Under the pieces are notes generated by a model that did not search any database, was not told the DNA's origin, and saw only the letters and a list, made by a program, of their open reading frames with translations. The position numbers were made by a program, and so were the translations under genes. A DNA stretch of 64,000 nucleotides from assembly GCF_003346815.1 (NCBI RefSeq), contig NZ_CP031217.1, positions 1,550,001 through 1,614,000 of the forward strand, in the 5' to 3' direction. Positions 63,282 to 64,000 of the stretch are shown here, one piece after another. The stretch's first letter is position 1; every line of letters begins with the position of its first letter. The DNA comes from Halarcobacter bivalviorum. GTDB taxonomy: Bacteria > Campylobacterota > Campylobacteria > Campylobacterales > Arcobacteraceae.

Positions 63282-64000
63282 GTGTTGTTAAAAAATATTC
63301 CATTTAGGGTAACTGTTTTATCTTTGTTTATTTTATTATCTTTGTTTATTATCGTATTTATGGTATATATTCAAGCTGTTTACGGAAAAGAGTTTTCTCA
63401 AAAGATGTCAAACAATAATTTTAAGCTAATATCTTCTGAGGTAAAAAATAATCTAAAAACATTAGACAAAGTAAATGGTTTTTTTATTGATGCAATAAGC
63501 TCTTCATTTTCAAAATTAGACTCAATTGAAGAGATTAATAAGGATAAAGAATCATATATCAAAGTACTAACCAAAATTTTAGAAAAAAATGAAGAGTTAT
63601 ATGCAGCTTATTTTGCTTTTAGTGATAATAGCTTTTTTGAAATCATAAATTTAAATATTGATAAAGAGTTAAGAAACCAATACTCTTTAAGTAATCAATC
63701 TCGTTGGTTGTTAATTTATATTGATGGTAAAAATGAGAAAAAAAGAGTTTTATATACATATGATAATGAACTTAAATTAATTGATACAAAAGAGGATAAT
63801 AATAGCTATTTAGCGACAACAAGGCCTTGGTATATAAAAGCAGATAAAAACAGTAAAGAAATAATCAAAAGTAAACCCTACTCTTTTAAAAATATAGACT
63901 CTACTGGAATGACTTATGCAAAAAGATACAATAAAAATGTTACTTTTGCAATTGATGTTTTGTTAAATAACCTTAATAAAACTGTTGCAAGTTTAAATTC
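63282..64000 (+). CDS. Cache-domain membrane sensor, N-terminal part
   Basis: The gene runs off the right edge. One transmembrane helix (about 10-31: TVLSLFILLSLFIIVFMVYI) precedes a large periplasmic domain with a dCache pattern (RPWYIKADKNSK, PYSFKN, MTYAKRY). The output domain (chemoreceptor, kinase or GGDEF) lies outside the window. The start is GTG 63282 or TTG 63285; AAAAGGG lies 4 or 7 nt upstream, and TTG has the better spacing. Two Fur-box-like sequences precede it. Confidence 0.75.
   Translation, partial: MLLKNIPFRVTVLSLFILLSLFIIVFMVYIQAVYGKEFSQKMSNNNFKLISSEVKNNLKTLDKVNGFFIDAISSSFSKLDSIEEINKDKESYIKVLTKILEKNEELYAAYFAFSDNSFFEIINLNIDKELRNQYSLSNQSRWLLIYIDGKNEKKRVLYTYDNELKLIDTKEDNNSYLATTRPWYIKADKNSKEIIKSKPYSFKNIDSTGMTYAKRYNKNVTFAIDVLLNNLNKTVASLN

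Noticed and set aside
1-64000. tRNA, rRNA, CRISPR and integrase search
   Set aside because: No cloverleaf, rRNA segment, regularly spaced repeats or recombinase motif was found by reading; a covariance-model search could still reveal a small RNA.

Overview
The window is an AT-rich, tightly packed bacterial segment of about 60 protein genes on both strands. I see no tRNA, rRNA or CRISPR array. Gene content points to Campylobacterota, most likely an Arcobacter-like member of Arcobacteraceae. The clues are a DUF5610 protein, a 7TMR-DISM kinase, NhaD, an epsilon-type DUF721 protein, several GGDEF proteins and the strong A/T codon bias. This placement is inferred from gene families, not from an rRNA gene.

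Layout. 1-5.6 kb: an aconitase-family 5' end diverges from uvrA, followed by a CNNM/CBS membrane protein and a HugZ-like protein that lacks a normal start codon. 5.7-8.9 kb: a proVWX glycine betaine importer. 9-24.5 kb: housekeeping and envelope genes (DTW RNA modifier, L,D-transpeptidase, nuclease-like protein, lipoprotein, SDR, haem-motif GGDEF-EAL protein, ZIP and MFS transporters, rRNA methyltransferase, greB, RNase H, sfsA, YitT). 24.5-31.9 kb: IclR, DJ-1, a PQQ sugar dehydrogenase broken by a stop codon, parvulin, RhlE, and a response regulator/7TMR kinase pair facing an autotransporter (32.1-33.7 kb). 33.7-43.5 kb: a degenerate dienelactone-hydrolase-like gene, small envelope genes, and a frameshifted HxlR regulator divergent from an oxidoreductase across a clear dyad operator. 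Then come GhrA, a pseudouridine synthase and a Pif1-type helicase.

Two accessory, defence-like loci stand out. At 43.67-45.78 kb an unrecognised 321-aa protein sits in an operon with a SIR2-domain protein. At 55.40-59.40 kb a 4-kb insertion is bounded by an exact 24-bp direct repeat made from the first eight codons of an ABC-F gene. It carries a truncated FtsK-type ATPase, an unrecognised 404-aa protein and a TPR/HEPN (LA2681-like) protein. I read it as a decayed integrative element that carries a HEPN cassette and rebuilt the 5' end of its target gene while cutting it off from its original promoter.

The rest is core metabolism: guaA, nhaD, nadB preceded by a 42-aa LptM-like lipoprotein gene, an aspartate aminotransferase, a CDF transporter, SDR and AraC genes, then ABC-F, yqeY, a diguanylate cyclase, and the start of a Cache-type sensor behind two Fur-box-like sequences.
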